From an uncultured Carboxylicivirga sp. (GTDB lineage Bacteria > Bacteroidota > Bacteroidia > Bacteroidales > Marinilabiliaceae): a DNA stretch of 64,000 bases. Shown piece by piece: positions 36,746-46,814 of this stretch (position 1 is its first letter; every line of letters begins with the position of its first letter). The notes beneath the pieces are model-generated. The model made no database searches. It was not told the origin of the DNA and worked only from the letters and a program-made list of their open reading frames with translations. The stretch lies in assembly GCA_947503525.1 (NCBI GenBank), contig CANNEA010000001.1, forward strand, positions 930,001 to 994,000. Direction: 5' to 3'. The position numbers were made by a program, and so were the translations under genes.

Positions 36746-39313
36746 CTATTGGTAATACGATTGAACGGTAACTGTTCTTTCTATATTCTTAACTCCGTCA
36801 CTTAAAATAATAGTGTAATCACCAGCTTCCAATTCTGATAAATTGATTACAGCTTTATTTCTGCCTTTATTGCAATAATAGTTATCTATAAGTTTAATCA
36901 CTCCTGTTTCATCAATAACAGTAATTGTCATGGTGCGACTTTCTGGATAGTTAAATGCTATGGCAAAAAGATCGATAGTTACTTTTGGCTCACTTGAGAT
37001 TATCTCAAATACTATTTCCTCATCTTCTTCTTTCTTTGTAACATAACAACTAACAGACGTGACGCCATCATATAATGTTACTCTGTATTCACCTCTTTCT
37101 AATTCTGAAATATCAATATTTACTTCATTGTCTCCTTTATAGCAGCCTTCAATCTGTTTTTTTACACTATTCCCGAGTTCGTTAAAAAACTCAATTGTAA
37201 CATTCCCTTGTTCAGGGCAAGTGAACTTAATATTGAAAATATCATAAGTTTCGTCTGTATAACTTATTATTTCAAGTCTATCATCTCCAGGTGGGTTGGT
37301 ATTACTTTGTAGAGTAAGCTTAGCTGAAGATGTTGTTGTTTCATCAGTTATGCTGATGGTATATATCCCAACAACAAGCCCAGTTAGTTCTACTGTTGTC
37401 TCATTATTTTCTCCTTCAATGGCAGAATGGTTATGAGTTAAGACTTCTACCCCTAAGGAGTTATAAGTTGATACTGATATTTCCTGTTGCTCAGGAGAAT
37501 AATACTTGATCTGAGATGCGCCCTGCGTTGGATTAGGCGTAATACTGATAATTTCTAATTCACGAGCAGGGTCTTCTTTTGTGACGGAACAACTAGCAGT
37601 TGAAGTTCCATCATTTAATTTTATGGAGTACACTCCTGAAGCAAAAGGTTCAAGATTTACAGGTACTAGATTATTATCACCTATAACAGCATCATGATCG
37701 GAAGTGAGAATTAATTCATCTTGTTGATTATAAACATGAATATTAATCTTTGTATTTTGAGAAGAGTAATAAGTAATGTTAACTATGTCTGTAGTTGGAT
37801 TTGGCGAATATTCTATTATTCTTATCGGTTCTGGAGCTGTACCTGAAGAATATTCAAAAGCTCCAAGATCTGGTGCCGAACCAACATATGGTAAACCAAT
37901 ATCTACACCTGCATCAATTAGTAATGATCCTTCAGCTAATGCAAGAGCTGTAAAATCAGGTAGGGAACCATCTGATTTTCGTGGCGCAGTAAACTGCGCA
38001 TATATAATGTCAGGATCTACTGAAATAAAATCAGCATCTGAAACTTGATGTTCCTCTTTTTCCGAATATTTAAAGTGAGGATAATCTTGATGATGTTGCC
38101 ATGAGTTATGACTTTCATCATATGCCTCAGACATAAGGTTTACTTCATATGGTTCTTTATTCCCAGGATCTAATGATGTACTTCCCCAAACAATATTATT
38201 CCTATAAATTGATGTTCGAGGACCCTCTTGAACAGTTGAAGAACCTGAAAAACCAATACCACATTTGTATGCTGTATTATTATGAACAAGAGCATTATTT
38301 CTCAAGTAACCACCTCCATCCAACTCGTAAAATCCATGTTTACAGTTATAGGCTAAACAATTTTCCCAGATTAAATGGTTACCATCAGGCATATATACAC
38401 GATCTATATGAGGACCACTTACTTTAAAGCCATTTCGTTCCACATCACCATTGTCAGTATACTTGTATTTATCACCAGCCATAGCCCAGCAATTTTTAAA
38501 ATGGCGAATGCCTCCCAGCCCTGTAGGATCAAATCCATCATCTGAATAGTTCCATGCTCTACATCCTTCAAAGTAAACATAATTGCCAGAATAGTGAATG
38601 GTTTTCCAACCATCTGCAGCATTGCCTATATTACTTACCAGTGAGTCGCATAAGTTGTACACATCGCAGTTTATCCATTTGGTGGTGTCTGGATGATTAA
38701 AACCCCATTTTGAAGGGCCAATCGGCACATCAGGATTTGGTCCATCCCATTCATTCCATACACCCCCTTGTACCCAGTAACCTCGTTGACCAATATCGTG
38801 CATTATAATGTGTTCAAAGGTAAGATTACAGCAATCTTCCGCACTTACTGCTCCGTCAATCACACTATCACATTGAAAGACATTACGTATTTCAAAATCT
38901 TTAAAATGCCAATGTTCAACACCTTTAATACTTAGTGCAGAATTATATGTTCCTCCATAAGGATTATCAGGTATAGTTTCACAGTGTAAAGAACAATCCA
39001 AAATGGGCCATTCACCAGGGTAGCCAAAAAAGCTAATAGGATTTTCAGCCGTCCCACTGGCGCCTTTAGGTCCACCGTAAGCATCTGGATCAATAGTAGT
39101 TACTTCTGTTGAATAATATATGCCACCTCTGATGTAAACAACATCTCCTGGCTCAGCCATTTGAATGGCTTTTTGCCAAGTAGCAAATGGTTTATCATAG
39201 GTTCCAGGATTTGAGTTGCTACCATCAACCGCCACATAAAAATCTCCCCCTATATCCTGAGCCTGAATAGAATAACTAATCAGGAGTAATAGTGCTATTA
39301 CAACTCTTTTCAT
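36746..39313 (-). CDS. Secreted right-handed beta-helix protein with four tandem C-terminal sorting-like domains
   Basis: 855 residues. A signal peptide (to about 19) is followed by a right-handed parallel beta-helix (about 20-490) opening DFYVAVDGSNSNPGTYDKPFATWQKAI, a DUF1565-type start seen in pectate-lyase-like proteins (PL9 and relatives). Residues 497-855 are four tandem domains of 87-94 residues, each beginning with (L/I/F)(E/R)II and ending in a (V/I)YxIx-type strand. Repeats 1 and 2 carry the SPNPT/TPNPT motif of T9SS type A sorting domains; repeats 3 and 4 do not. It probably binds or cleaves acidic polysaccharide at the cell surface; catalytic residues were not identified. Confidence 0.75.
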   Translation of the reverse strand: MKRVVIALLLLISYSIQAQDIGGDFYVAVDGSNSNPGTYDKPFATWQKAIQMAEPGDVVYIRGGIYYSTEVTTIDPDAYGGPKGASGTAENPISFFGYPGEWPILDCSLHCETIPDNPYGGTYNSALSIKGVEHWHFKDFEIRNVFQCDSVIDGAVSAEDCCNLTFEHIIMHDIGQRGYWVQGGVWNEWDGPNPDVPIGPSKWGFNHPDTTKWINCDVYNLCDSLVSNIGNAADGWKTIHYSGNYVYFEGCRAWNYSDDGFDPTGLGGIRHFKNCWAMAGDKYKYTDNGDVERNGFKVSGPHIDRVYMPDGNHLIWENCLAYNCKHGFYELDGGGYLRNNALVHNNTAYKCGIGFSGSSTVQEGPRTSIYRNNIVWGSTSLDPGNKEPYEVNLMSEAYDESHNSWQHHQDYPHFKYSEKEEHQVSDADFISVDPDIIYAQFTAPRKSDGSLPDFTALALAEGSLLIDAGVDIGLPYVGSAPDLGAFEYSSGTAPEPIRIIEYSPNPTTDIVNITYYSSQNTKINIHVYNQQDELILTSDHDAVIGDNNLVPVNLEPFASGVYSIKLNDGTSTASCSVTKEDPARELEIISITPNPTQGASQIKYYSPEQQEISVSTYNSLGVEVLTHNHSAIEGENNETTVELTGLVVGIYTISITDETTTSSAKLTLQSNTNPPGDDRLEIISYTDETYDIFNIKFTCPEQGNVTIEFFNELGNSVKKQIEGCYKGDNEVNIDISELERGEYRVTLYDGVTSVSCYVTKKEEDEEIVFEIISSEPKVTIDLFAIAFNYPESRTMTITVIDETGVIKLIDNYYCNKGRNKAVINLSELEAGDYTIILSDGVKNIERTVTVQSYYQ
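36749..37825 (-). repeat. Four tandem sorting-like domains within the beta-helix protein
   Basis: Coding repeats of 89, 94, 89 and 87 residues (protein positions 497-585, 586-679, 680-768, 769-855). Each shows a shared pattern: EII start, FN/VYN-type strand, GDN/GEN/GRN turn, LexGxYxIxLxDG strand. The DNA itself has diverged, so this is an old protein-level duplication. Confidence 0.75.
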
Positions 39314-39462
39314 TTTTTTTAGTTTTGTTTAATTACATTTGAAAATTAGTAATTAGATCACATTTTTTAATTAGAGTAATTTGACAAATAAGATATAATG
39401 GAGTAATCTTTAAATATAGAGAACCTAAAAAATCATATTTATCAAATCAGTCTCGAAATTAT

Positions 39463-40758
39463 TTATTTTTTAATAAATTTCATAGAAGCCTGAGTGTCAC
39501 CAAAGGATATAATTGCTATGTACATGCCTGATCGCAAGCGACTAATGTTAACAGAACGGTATATTGATGGTACCAATTCTTGCAATACAACTGCACCATC
39601 CATACTGATTATTTTTAAATCTTTAGCTTCACCTGAAAATTTTAAGTAAATTTCGGATTGTGCAGGATTAGGAAATATAACTAAGTCTGTGTTTTGTTCT
39701 TTATCATCATTTTCTGAATCACTTATTTTAGAATAGTGATAAGCGGTTTTAACATGGTTATTCCATTCAGAAGTGTTTTTATTCCAGTAAAAAGTTGCTG
39801 CTTCTGTTTTAATACCATCTTCGTTGAAAGTATAAATATCAATTCTATGCGGGATCCAATCATTGGAAGTTATATCCCAATATTCTCTACTTACTTCGGA
39901 TAGTTTACCAAGTTGATTAAAAGTCTCAGTAATTCTCATGTTATTTGACCATGAACCAAATTCATCATTCCAATTTTGTTTTGTCTTAACTATTTTGTTT
40001 GCTTCTGAATGGTCAATTAATTGAGTTGTTAGATTATTCCATTGTTCACTATCATTATCCCAATCAATAATTTGTTCATGGGTTCTGTTGCCTGAATTAT
40101 TGTATTCATGGATACATTCCCATTCATCTGTCCATTGATTGGATTTGGTATCAAATGATTTGTTAGTGATCTGAATTAATTTACCCTCATTGTCATAATG
40201 ACATACATAATTCCAGTAATTCTCTTTTTCATTACTTTCATTATTCCATCTTACCGTATTATATGTTGCAAGACGTCCTTCACTATCATAAGTCTGCTTT
40301 TGTTGCCATTTTTTATCCCAAGAATTAGATTCCCATTTAGAGAATAGCACATCTAGTTCTCCAGTTGATCGATTTTGTATGTATTGCTTTTGAGACAAGT
40401 TTTGCCATTCTGAATTTAAACTGTGCCAAATGTGATCATTTTTCTCCCAACTAGAATTATCTTCTGAATAGGAGTAAGTTGTTTTTTTGCTATTTATCCA
40501 TTCATTAGAATCGAACGTTTGAAACAGAAAACCCGAAAGGCGCTTGTTGTTGTCATAAGCATAATAACTCTTTCCTTTTTGAATCCAAAGGCTGTTATTG
40601 TCAATGTAGGTTAATGTAGAATCTAATTGATAATAGGTTTGATCTGAAAATTGAATCACATTAGCACTATTTGTCGTTCTTGCATGAACATCAAATTGTG
40701 CATTTACATGTACTATACATGCCGCAAGGGCCGCCACTAAAGTTACAATACTCTTCAT
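39463..40758 (-). CDS. Secreted Trp-rich repeat protein with T9SS type A sorting domain
   Basis: 431 residues. The signal peptide ends near residue 21. The body (about 40-345) is built of imperfect repeats with spaced Trp/Asn and Tyr patterns such as WNNESNEKENYWNYVCHYDNEGKLIQI, resembling YD/RHS-like beta-repeats. The last 75 residues (VIFPNPAQSEIYLKF to SGMYIAIISFGDTQASMKFIKK) are a classical T9SS type A sorting domain with the PNP motif. So it is exported by the type IX system. Its function may be adhesive; no enzyme motif was seen. Preceded by a good Bacteroidota promoter. Confidence 0.75.
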   Translation of the reverse strand: MKSIVTLVAALAACIVHVNAQFDVHARTTNSANVIQFSDQTYYQLDSTLTYIDNNSLWIQKGKSYYAYDNNKRLSGFLFQTFDSNEWINSKKTTYSYSEDNSSWEKNDHIWHSLNSEWQNLSQKQYIQNRSTGELDVLFSKWESNSWDKKWQQKQTYDSEGRLATYNTVRWNNESNEKENYWNYVCHYDNEGKLIQITNKSFDTKSNQWTDEWECIHEYNNSGNRTHEQIIDWDNDSEQWNNLTTQLIDHSEANKIVKTKQNWNDEFGSWSNNMRITETFNQLGKLSEVSREYWDITSNDWIPHRIDIYTFNEDGIKTEAATFYWNKNTSEWNNHVKTAYHYSKISDSENDDKEQNTDLVIFPNPAQSEIYLKFSGEAKDLKIISMDGAVVLQELVPSIYRSVNISRLRSGMYIAIISFGDTQASMKFIKK

Positions 40759-40796
40759 CTCAACAATAATTCAGGTGTTTAGGACATAGTACGGTG

Positions 40797-40825
40797 CAAA
40801 AATAAAATAGTTATCGGTTATCAAA
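40797..40825 (-). promoter_or_regulatory. Bacteroidota-type sigma promoter of the Trp-repeat protein gene
   Basis: On the minus strand TTTG (40825-40822), a 17-base spacer and TATTTTTG (40804-40797) match the TTTG / TAnnTTTG consensus. The start point would fall about 30 bases before the ATG at 40758. Confidence 0.55.
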
Positions 40826-41187
40826 AAAAACAATTGATTGAAAACCATTTATTTTACATTTAAGTACGAAACAATAACGTTCGTCAAAGATGAAATATTG
40901 CTTAGTGATTTAAGGTGTCAAATAATCGGTCTAAGCGTTGATAATATTAAAAAACTTGAAATAGCGACGGTGTAGCTTCACTTATGTATTGATATAAGCA
41001 AAAATGCACTAAAATAGTCACATATAGGGGAGTAAGAAATATTTATATTTAATACAATATAGAATGATTCTAAATAATTAATATTGGTTAACTTCTCAAT
41101 TTATTGTTGTTTTTAAACATGAACCCACTTCATTGCAGATACAAATTTAGAAACAATGCATTTTTAGAAATTAAATAAACTCATATA
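40826..41187. other. Intergenic region without recognised gene
   Basis: AT-rich gap between the start of the Trp-repeat protein gene and the 3' end of the PglF-like gene, both on the minus strand. No ORF with coding character, no hairpin followed by a T-run and no RNA gene was recognised here. Confidence 0.5.
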
Positions 41188-43098
41188 TCAGAAGATATTG
41201 CCTTCAATTTGTTTGTCGAGTTCACTATATCTGCTATTCTGAGATTTATATTCAGGTACCATTTCTTTCATTCTGGATACTAGTAAGTTGCTGTTTTCAA
41301 TTTGTAAGGCGAATAGCATGTCTTCAATGAGTTTATTAACCTTTTTGAAATTATGTTGACGAACTTTACCAATCATTATTTTTTCGTTGTGAGTCGGTAA
41401 AGTATTTTCTTTAGATGCTAATAATTCTTCATAAAGCTTTTCACCAGGCCTTAGACCTGTGAACTTTAGTTTGATGTCTTCATCAACCTTTAATCCAGAT
41501 AATCTAATCATTTCAGTAGCTAAATCTACTATCTTAACGGGCTCACCCATGTCAAATAAGAAAATCTCTCCACCTTCACCCATAAAACCTGCTTCAAGAA
41601 CTAATTGACAAGCTTCAGGAATTGTCATAAAGTATCTCGTGATGTCTTTATGTGTTACAGTGATTGGACCTCCTTGTTCAATTTGCCTTTTAAACAATGG
41701 AACGACAGAACCATTTGAACCAAGTACATTACCAAACCTAGTAGTTATAAACGCCGTATCTATATTATTGAGTTGGGATAGGGCTTGAATATATATTTCA
41801 CAAATGCGTTTGGAAGTTCCCATGACATTAGTTGGATTTACCGCCTTATCTGTGGAAATCATCACAAACTTTTCAACTTTGTATCGAATTGCTATATCAG
41901 CAAGGTTTTTAGCCCCTCCAATATTAACCCGGATTGCTTCGTAAGGAAATGCTTCCATCAATGGCACATGTTTATATGCAGCCGCATTAAAAACAATTTC
42001 TGGCTGGTGATTTTGAAATACTTCTTCTATTCTTTTAGTATTTGTAACATCAGCTAATATAACTTCAAATGGAGCATCGCTGTGACTTAGTAAAAGCTCT
42101 TGTTGTAGATCGTATAATGCAGATTCGGCATTATCAAGCATAATTATTTTTTGGACAGTAAACCGTAGTAGTTGTCTTACAATCTCAGATCCTATAGACC
42201 CTGCAGCTCCAGTGACTAAAATAACCTTTCCATCAAGACCTTCCATAATGCGCCCCAGGTTCAGTTGAATTTCATCTCGACCAAGAATATCATCAATTCT
42301 AATATCTCTAATTTGTTTCTGATTGGAGATACCATTTACCCAATTTCTAACAGAAGGCATTACTTTTAGTTTCCAACCTCTATCTATACATACTTTTGTA
42401 ATTTCATGTTTTCTTTGGACGCTTATGTTTTTTATGGCTAATATTACAACCTTTATTTGTTTACTTTCGCCAAGTTCAAGTGCTTTCGTCCATGACATAA
42501 CAGGGCAGGAATGCAACATTATATTCCATTTTGAGGCCTTGTCATCAATAAACCCAACAACGTTGAATTTGTTATCCTTGTCATTTTTTATGGCTTCCAT
42601 GGTTATTTGCCCCATATCTCCAGCCCCATAAATAAGGACGCCATCTGATGTTTCTTTTTTAGTAAGAAAAATATAAATCTCTTTAACAAACATTCGAAAT
42701 CCTATGGTTAATGCTATGGATAGGAAAAAGTGTAGCATCAGAACCAATCTAGATATTCTTATCCACCTTAAGTCAAAATGTATAACAAGTTCATTAAAGG
42801 CAAAAATACATCCGAAGGCTGCCGAACTTGTTAATATCATTAATTTGAATTCATTGTAGTTACTATGTCTAATAACTCCTTTGAATGAGCCAGAGATTAA
42901 GAAGGCAATTAGAAAAATAAACACAACCCATAAACTGCTAAAAATAACGTTAGATGCAGAGTATTGGGATAGTAAGACATTAAGTCTAACAATATATGCT
43001 AAAACAAATGCGTTGGCTACTATTATTAAGTCAATAAACAATATTAACCAAGGCGAAACTATTCGGCCGTTAAATACTTTTAAAAGCAAAGATCTCAT
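41188..43098 (-). CDS. PglF/CapD-type membrane-bound UDP-GlcNAc 4,6-dehydratase
   Basis: 636 residues with the full PglF/WbpM/CapD layout: four N-terminal membrane helices (about 15-125), a CoA-binding-like Rossmann domain (YGAGDMGQITMEAI), and an SDR domain starting VTGAAGSIGSEIVRQLL, with YKHVPLMEAFPYEAI and STDKAVNPTNVMGTSKR. The Met-x3-Lys in place of Tyr-x3-Lys is usual in this subfamily. It makes the UDP-4-keto-6-deoxy-N-acetylhexosamine that the PglE-type aminotransferase at 30707 would use. It is transcribed opposite to the main operon and divergent from wza-wzc. Confidence 0.9.
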   Translation of the reverse strand: MRSLLLKVFNGRIVSPWLILFIDLIIVANAFVLAYIVRLNVLLSQYSASNVIFSSLWVVFIFLIAFLISGSFKGVIRHSNYNEFKLMILTSSAAFGCIFAFNELVIHFDLRWIRISRLVLMLHFFLSIALTIGFRMFVKEIYIFLTKKETSDGVLIYGAGDMGQITMEAIKNDKDNKFNVVGFIDDKASKWNIMLHSCPVMSWTKALELGESKQIKVVILAIKNISVQRKHEITKVCIDRGWKLKVMPSVRNWVNGISNQKQIRDIRIDDILGRDEIQLNLGRIMEGLDGKVILVTGAAGSIGSEIVRQLLRFTVQKIIMLDNAESALYDLQQELLLSHSDAPFEVILADVTNTKRIEEVFQNHQPEIVFNAAAYKHVPLMEAFPYEAIRVNIGGAKNLADIAIRYKVEKFVMISTDKAVNPTNVMGTSKRICEIYIQALSQLNNIDTAFITTRFGNVLGSNGSVVPLFKRQIEQGGPITVTHKDITRYFMTIPEACQLVLEAGFMGEGGEIFLFDMGEPVKIVDLATEMIRLSGLKVDEDIKLKFTGLRPGEKLYEELLASKENTLPTHNEKIMIGKVRQHNFKKVNKLIEDMLFALQIENSNLLVSRMKEMVPEYKSQNSRYSELDKQIEGNIF

Positions 43099-43644
43099 AT
43101 TCTATAATTATTTCTTTATCAACCCACAAACTTTCTACTCGTCATTATAAACTGATTTCTCCATTAAATATCTAATAATCAATAAGCGATCGGGTTTTTG
43201 CTGCGTATTTTATTAAATTGTTACGTCGTATTACTTGATTAAATATTTATTGACAATTTTGGTTTTGTTAATATGCAATATATGACAAGCCATTTATAAA
43301 AGTTGTTTAATAAAGACTTTATTCTTTTAGTTTATGACGAAAGTACGTGAAATTCATGGCGAATTGCTTAAAATATTATATTAAGGATTAACCTTATATG
43401 CCTTAATTTCGTTGCCTTAATAGTAATACTAACTCACCTATCATTAATATAGGTGGTTATGTGCAATAGTTACTCTATTTATTTGTTGTGACAAATAGAT
43501 GGATAAATATATTTTTTGACTAAATACTATAATGAACTGATTAATTTAAGTGTGTAGCTTGTATATTTGTTAAATATTATGAAAGTATTATTTCCTTAAC
43601 AAAAAGGGGGAATAATCTAACTTTAAAACATTAGTTAAAGTTCT
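43099..43644. other. Divergent regulatory intergenic region
   Basis: 546 bases between the divergent PglF-like and wza genes with no credible ORF. It is very AT-rich and contains a short inverted repeat CACCTAT / ATAGGTG (43435-43441 and 43449-43455) without a T-run. It probably holds both promoters and a long 5' leader for the gene on the minus strand. No riboswitch class could be recognised. Confidence 0.5.
43562..43569 (+). promoter_or_regulatory. Possible -7 element upstream of wza
   Basis: TATATTTG fits TAnnTTTG. No good -33 TTTG at the right spacing was found, so support is limited. Transcription would begin about 70 bases before the wza ATG. Confidence 0.35.
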
Positions 43645-44445
43645 ATGAAAAACTACATCGTTTTGATTGCCAGTGTGTTATATGCACTTCTTTTGGCTTC
43701 GTGTGTTCCTTTAAAGAAATCTATCTATTTGCAAGGTGATATGGCAAAAAGTTTAGAAGAGATTGAGGCGACTTATGAGACAAAAAAGTCATCTTACCTA
43801 ATCAAACCTAATGATAATCTATATATAAGGGTTACGAGTTTGGATTCGCGAACATCTGCATTTTTAAATAATGATCAAGAAAATGCAAGTAATAGAATTG
43901 ATAATGCGATGGCAGCTAGCTTAGCCGGATATAGAGTTGATTTAGATGGTTCGATTAGTTATCCGTTTGTTGGAAAAATATATGTTGCAAATTTAACTTT
44001 ACCCGAGGTTACCAATAAAATACAATTAGCGGTAAGTAAGTTTATTGAGGAAAGTAGTGTTAATGTTAAATTATTAAACGATAATATAACTATTATTGGA
44101 GAGGTTCAGAGACCTGGTCGATTTTTGCTATATGCAGAGGAAGTGAATATTCTGGAAGCTATCAGTATGGCAGGAGACATGACTGATTATTCAAATCGTA
44201 AAAAAGTCAGGTTAATACGGCAAGATGGAGATACTCAACAGATGATTGTAATCAATACATTAGATGAGAATATTGTATTTTCTCCATATTATTATCTTAA
44301 ACCTGGTGATATAATATATGTTGAACCTAGAAGGTTAAAGTCATGGAGTTTGAGTTCAATTCCTATAGGTTTGACATTAACTTTTATTAATACAGCACTG
44401 CTATTATATACATTTTATAGTACACAATTTGATACGGGTAATTAA
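43645..44445 (+). CDS. wza: Wza-type polysaccharide export outer-membrane lipoprotein
   Basis: 266 residues with a lipoprotein signal peptide, LLASC with Cys20 lipidated. The poly-export domain begins SYLIKPNDNLYIRV, followed by a region GYRVDLDGSISYPFVGKIYVANLT and an SLBB-type segment NITIIGEVQRPGRFLLYAEEVNILEAISMAG. A C-terminal hydrophobic helix (SIPIGLTLTFINTALLLYTFY) is typical of the Bacteroidota version. It forms the outer-membrane channel for polymer export and is followed 14 bases later by its Wzc partner. Confidence 0.92.
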   Translation: MKNYIVLIASVLYALLLASCVPLKKSIYLQGDMAKSLEEIEATYETKKSSYLIKPNDNLYIRVTSLDSRTSAFLNNDQENASNRIDNAMAASLAGYRVDLDGSISYPFVGKIYVANLTLPEVTNKIQLAVSKFIEESSVNVKLLNDNITIIGEVQRPGRFLLYAEEVNILEAISMAGDMTDYSNRKKVRLIRQDGDTQQMIVINTLDENIVFSPYYYLKPGDIIYVEPRRLKSWSLSSIPIGLTLTFINTALLLYTFYSTQFDTGN

Positions 44446-44459
44446 ATAATTAGTTTGTA

Positions 44460-46802
44460 ATGGCAGAGCAAGTAAAAGTTGATCAAGAAAATATTTTTGA
44501 TTTAAAGAAAATAATTTTTAGAGCTTTAAGTTATTGGTATTGGATACCATTTTGTTTTTTAGTTTTTGCATCTCTTGGGATATATAAATATAGAATAACT
44601 ACACCTGTTCATAAAATTGGAACGCAATTATTAATTTCAGGTGGAGAAACTAATAGAGCCTCTATTGGTGGAGGTGAGAAGGATTTATTATCTGGAGTTA
44701 AATTAGGAGCACAAAATAACTTAGATAACCAATTAATCATTCTGACATCTTCCAACCAGATTGAAAAAACACTAAAGCAACTTGACTTTGCCGTTTCCTA
44801 TTATTTGTCTGGAATGCTTTTAACAACAGAAATTTATCAGGAATCTCCTTTTAAAGTGGTTGTTGATACTTCACAAACAAGCCTTAGTGCAAATCTATTT
44901 CATATTGAGTTTATAAATGACAAAGATTATACCTTAACGATTGAAGGGGATAAAGAGTTTAAGCGTAAAGGGACCTTTTTTGAGAAAATTGAGGAAGATG
45001 ATTATGTCTTTAGTATACTTCCTGTAGATGAATATGTAAAAGGAGGAGAATACATAGGGAATCACTATTCATTTCATTTTAATTCACTTTCTGGTTTGGT
45101 TGGTACTTACAAGTCTAAACTTAATATCGAGCAAGTACAGAGTTCTTCTATATATGAAATTTCAATAGTTGAGAATAACATCCAGAAAGGAATGGATTTC
45201 TTAAATAAATTAGCGTATAACTCGGTGGTTTATACATTGGAAAAGAAAAATTTAATCGCAAATAACAAGATACAGTTTATAGATAATCAGCTCATTGGAG
45301 TGACTGACTCTCTCGATAATGCGAAGAGTGTGTTAGAGAATTTCCGATCGAGAAATGAAGTGATGGATGTTAGTATGCAAGGGCAAATGATCATTCAGCA
45401 ATCTCAAGATTTGGAAGCTAGAAGATATAAAATTTCTGATCAACTTGATTATTATAATTACCTTTTGGATTACATACAAAATAATGAGGATATAAGTAAC
45501 CAGATATCTGCTCCATCATCTCAAAATGTAACTGACCCTACCTTATCAGCTCAGATTGCTGAACTTTCAAAGCTAAATGCGGAGAAAGCTAGTTTGCAAT
45601 TTAATTCAAGAATTGATAATCCTAATATAAAAAGTATTGATAGAAGAATTGAAACCATTAAGAATTCAATTATTGAAATTACTAAAAGCTTAATTAGTAC
45701 CACAAATAGTACATTGGAAGATCTTGATGAACGGATGATGAGTTTAAGTCATCAAATTAGACGACTTCCTCGAACTGAGCAAAAATTACTTGATATCCAG
45801 AGAAATTTTGAGATGAATGAACAACTTTATACTTACCTGCTTCAAAAGCGTTCAGATGCTCAATTGGCGAAAGCATCAAATTTGCCGGATAACGAAATTA
45901 TTGAATATGCTGTCTTTCAAGGACGTATTTCACCAAGTCCAATTAAGCTTGGATTCTTAATTGTTTTATTAGGCGTAGTATTGCCAGTTGGTGTAATTTT
46001 TTTGTTCGTATTCTTAAATAATAAGATTCAGGATCAAGATGATATTGAGCCATTAGGCTTGCCAGTAATTGGTTCTATTCCATTGCAGAGAAGAAGAGTA
46101 AAAGGATTAGAAGCAATATTATATCCAAGATCGGCCATTGCTGAGGCTTATAGGAGCGTGCGAACATCGCTTGGTTTTTATGTGGTTGATGGAGTAGAAA
46201 AGTGTAAAACTATTATGGTAACTTCATCTATTCCAGGGGAAGGTAAATCCTTTTGTGCAACTAATTTAGCAATCTCATTTGCTCAGCTGAATAAGAAGAC
46301 AATTATTCTTGGATTTGATATGCGCAAACCAACCCTACATGAATTATTAGATTTGAAAGTTAATAATAACGGATTAAGTAGGTTTCTTGTAAATGATCAC
46401 TTTCATGATAAAAGAAACCATTTAATTGAGCAAACATCCATAAAGAATCTGGATGTTATTCTAACCGGAGAAATACCTCCGAATCCTGTTGAATTAATTG
46501 CTGGTAATGCAACGGAAATATTGTTTACTGAATTAAAACAATTGTATGATGTCATCATAATAGATACCCCACCTTTAGGTTTAGTTACTGATGCGATCTT
46601 ATTATCAAAATTTTCAGATATTAATATAATTACCGTAAGACATAACTACACGCCTTTAAATACATTTTCCTATGTTATGCAGGATGATCGAGTTAAGCAG
46701 CTTAAGAATTTAAATGTTTGTATAAATGGTTTGCCTTTAACAAAGAAAGGGTATTCTTCGGGGTACAGTTATGGATTAAAGAGTAATTACTATGTAAATT
46801 AG
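44460..46802 (+). CDS. wzc: Wzc-type polysaccharide co-polymerase / bacterial tyrosine kinase
   Basis: 780 residues. Layout: first membrane helix near residue 22-42, Wzz periplasmic domain with long coiled-coil (about 260-480), second helix near 505-525, then a cytoplasmic BY-kinase domain with Walker A SSIPGEGKSF (Lys596), Walker A' LGFDMRKPTLHE and Walker B VIIIDTPPLGLVTDA. A C-terminal Tyr cluster (Y765, Y769, Y771, Y777, Y778) is the autophosphorylation site. It controls chain length and export together with Wza. No separate Wzb-like phosphatase gene lies beside it. Confidence 0.93.
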   Translation: MAEQVKVDQENIFDLKKIIFRALSYWYWIPFCFLVFASLGIYKYRITTPVHKIGTQLLISGGETNRASIGGGEKDLLSGVKLGAQNNLDNQLIILTSSNQIEKTLKQLDFAVSYYLSGMLLTTEIYQESPFKVVVDTSQTSLSANLFHIEFINDKDYTLTIEGDKEFKRKGTFFEKIEEDDYVFSILPVDEYVKGGEYIGNHYSFHFNSLSGLVGTYKSKLNIEQVQSSSIYEISIVENNIQKGMDFLNKLAYNSVVYTLEKKNLIANNKIQFIDNQLIGVTDSLDNAKSVLENFRSRNEVMDVSMQGQMIIQQSQDLEARRYKISDQLDYYNYLLDYIQNNEDISNQISAPSSQNVTDPTLSAQIAELSKLNAEKASLQFNSRIDNPNIKSIDRRIETIKNSIIEITKSLISTTNSTLEDLDERMMSLSHQIRRLPRTEQKLLDIQRNFEMNEQLYTYLLQKRSDAQLAKASNLPDNEIIEYAVFQGRISPSPIKLGFLIVLLGVVLPVGVIFLFVFLNNKIQDQDDIEPLGLPVIGSIPLQRRRVKGLEAILYPRSAIAEAYRSVRTSLGFYVVDGVEKCKTIMVTSSIPGEGKSFCATNLAISFAQLNKKTIILGFDMRKPTLHELLDLKVNNNGLSRFLVNDHFHDKRNHLIEQTSIKNLDVILTGEIPPNPVELIAGNATEILFTELKQLYDVIIIDTPPLGLVTDAILLSKFSDINIITVRHNYTPLNTFSYVMQDDRVKQLKNLNVCINGLPLTKKGYSSGYSYGLKSNYYVN

Positions 46803-46814
46803 GATAAAAAATAG

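Noticed and set aside
43435-43455. Hairpin CACCTAT/ATAGGTG as terminator
   Set aside because: Only 7 base pairs and no T-run; located in a divergent intergenic region where no transcript should end.
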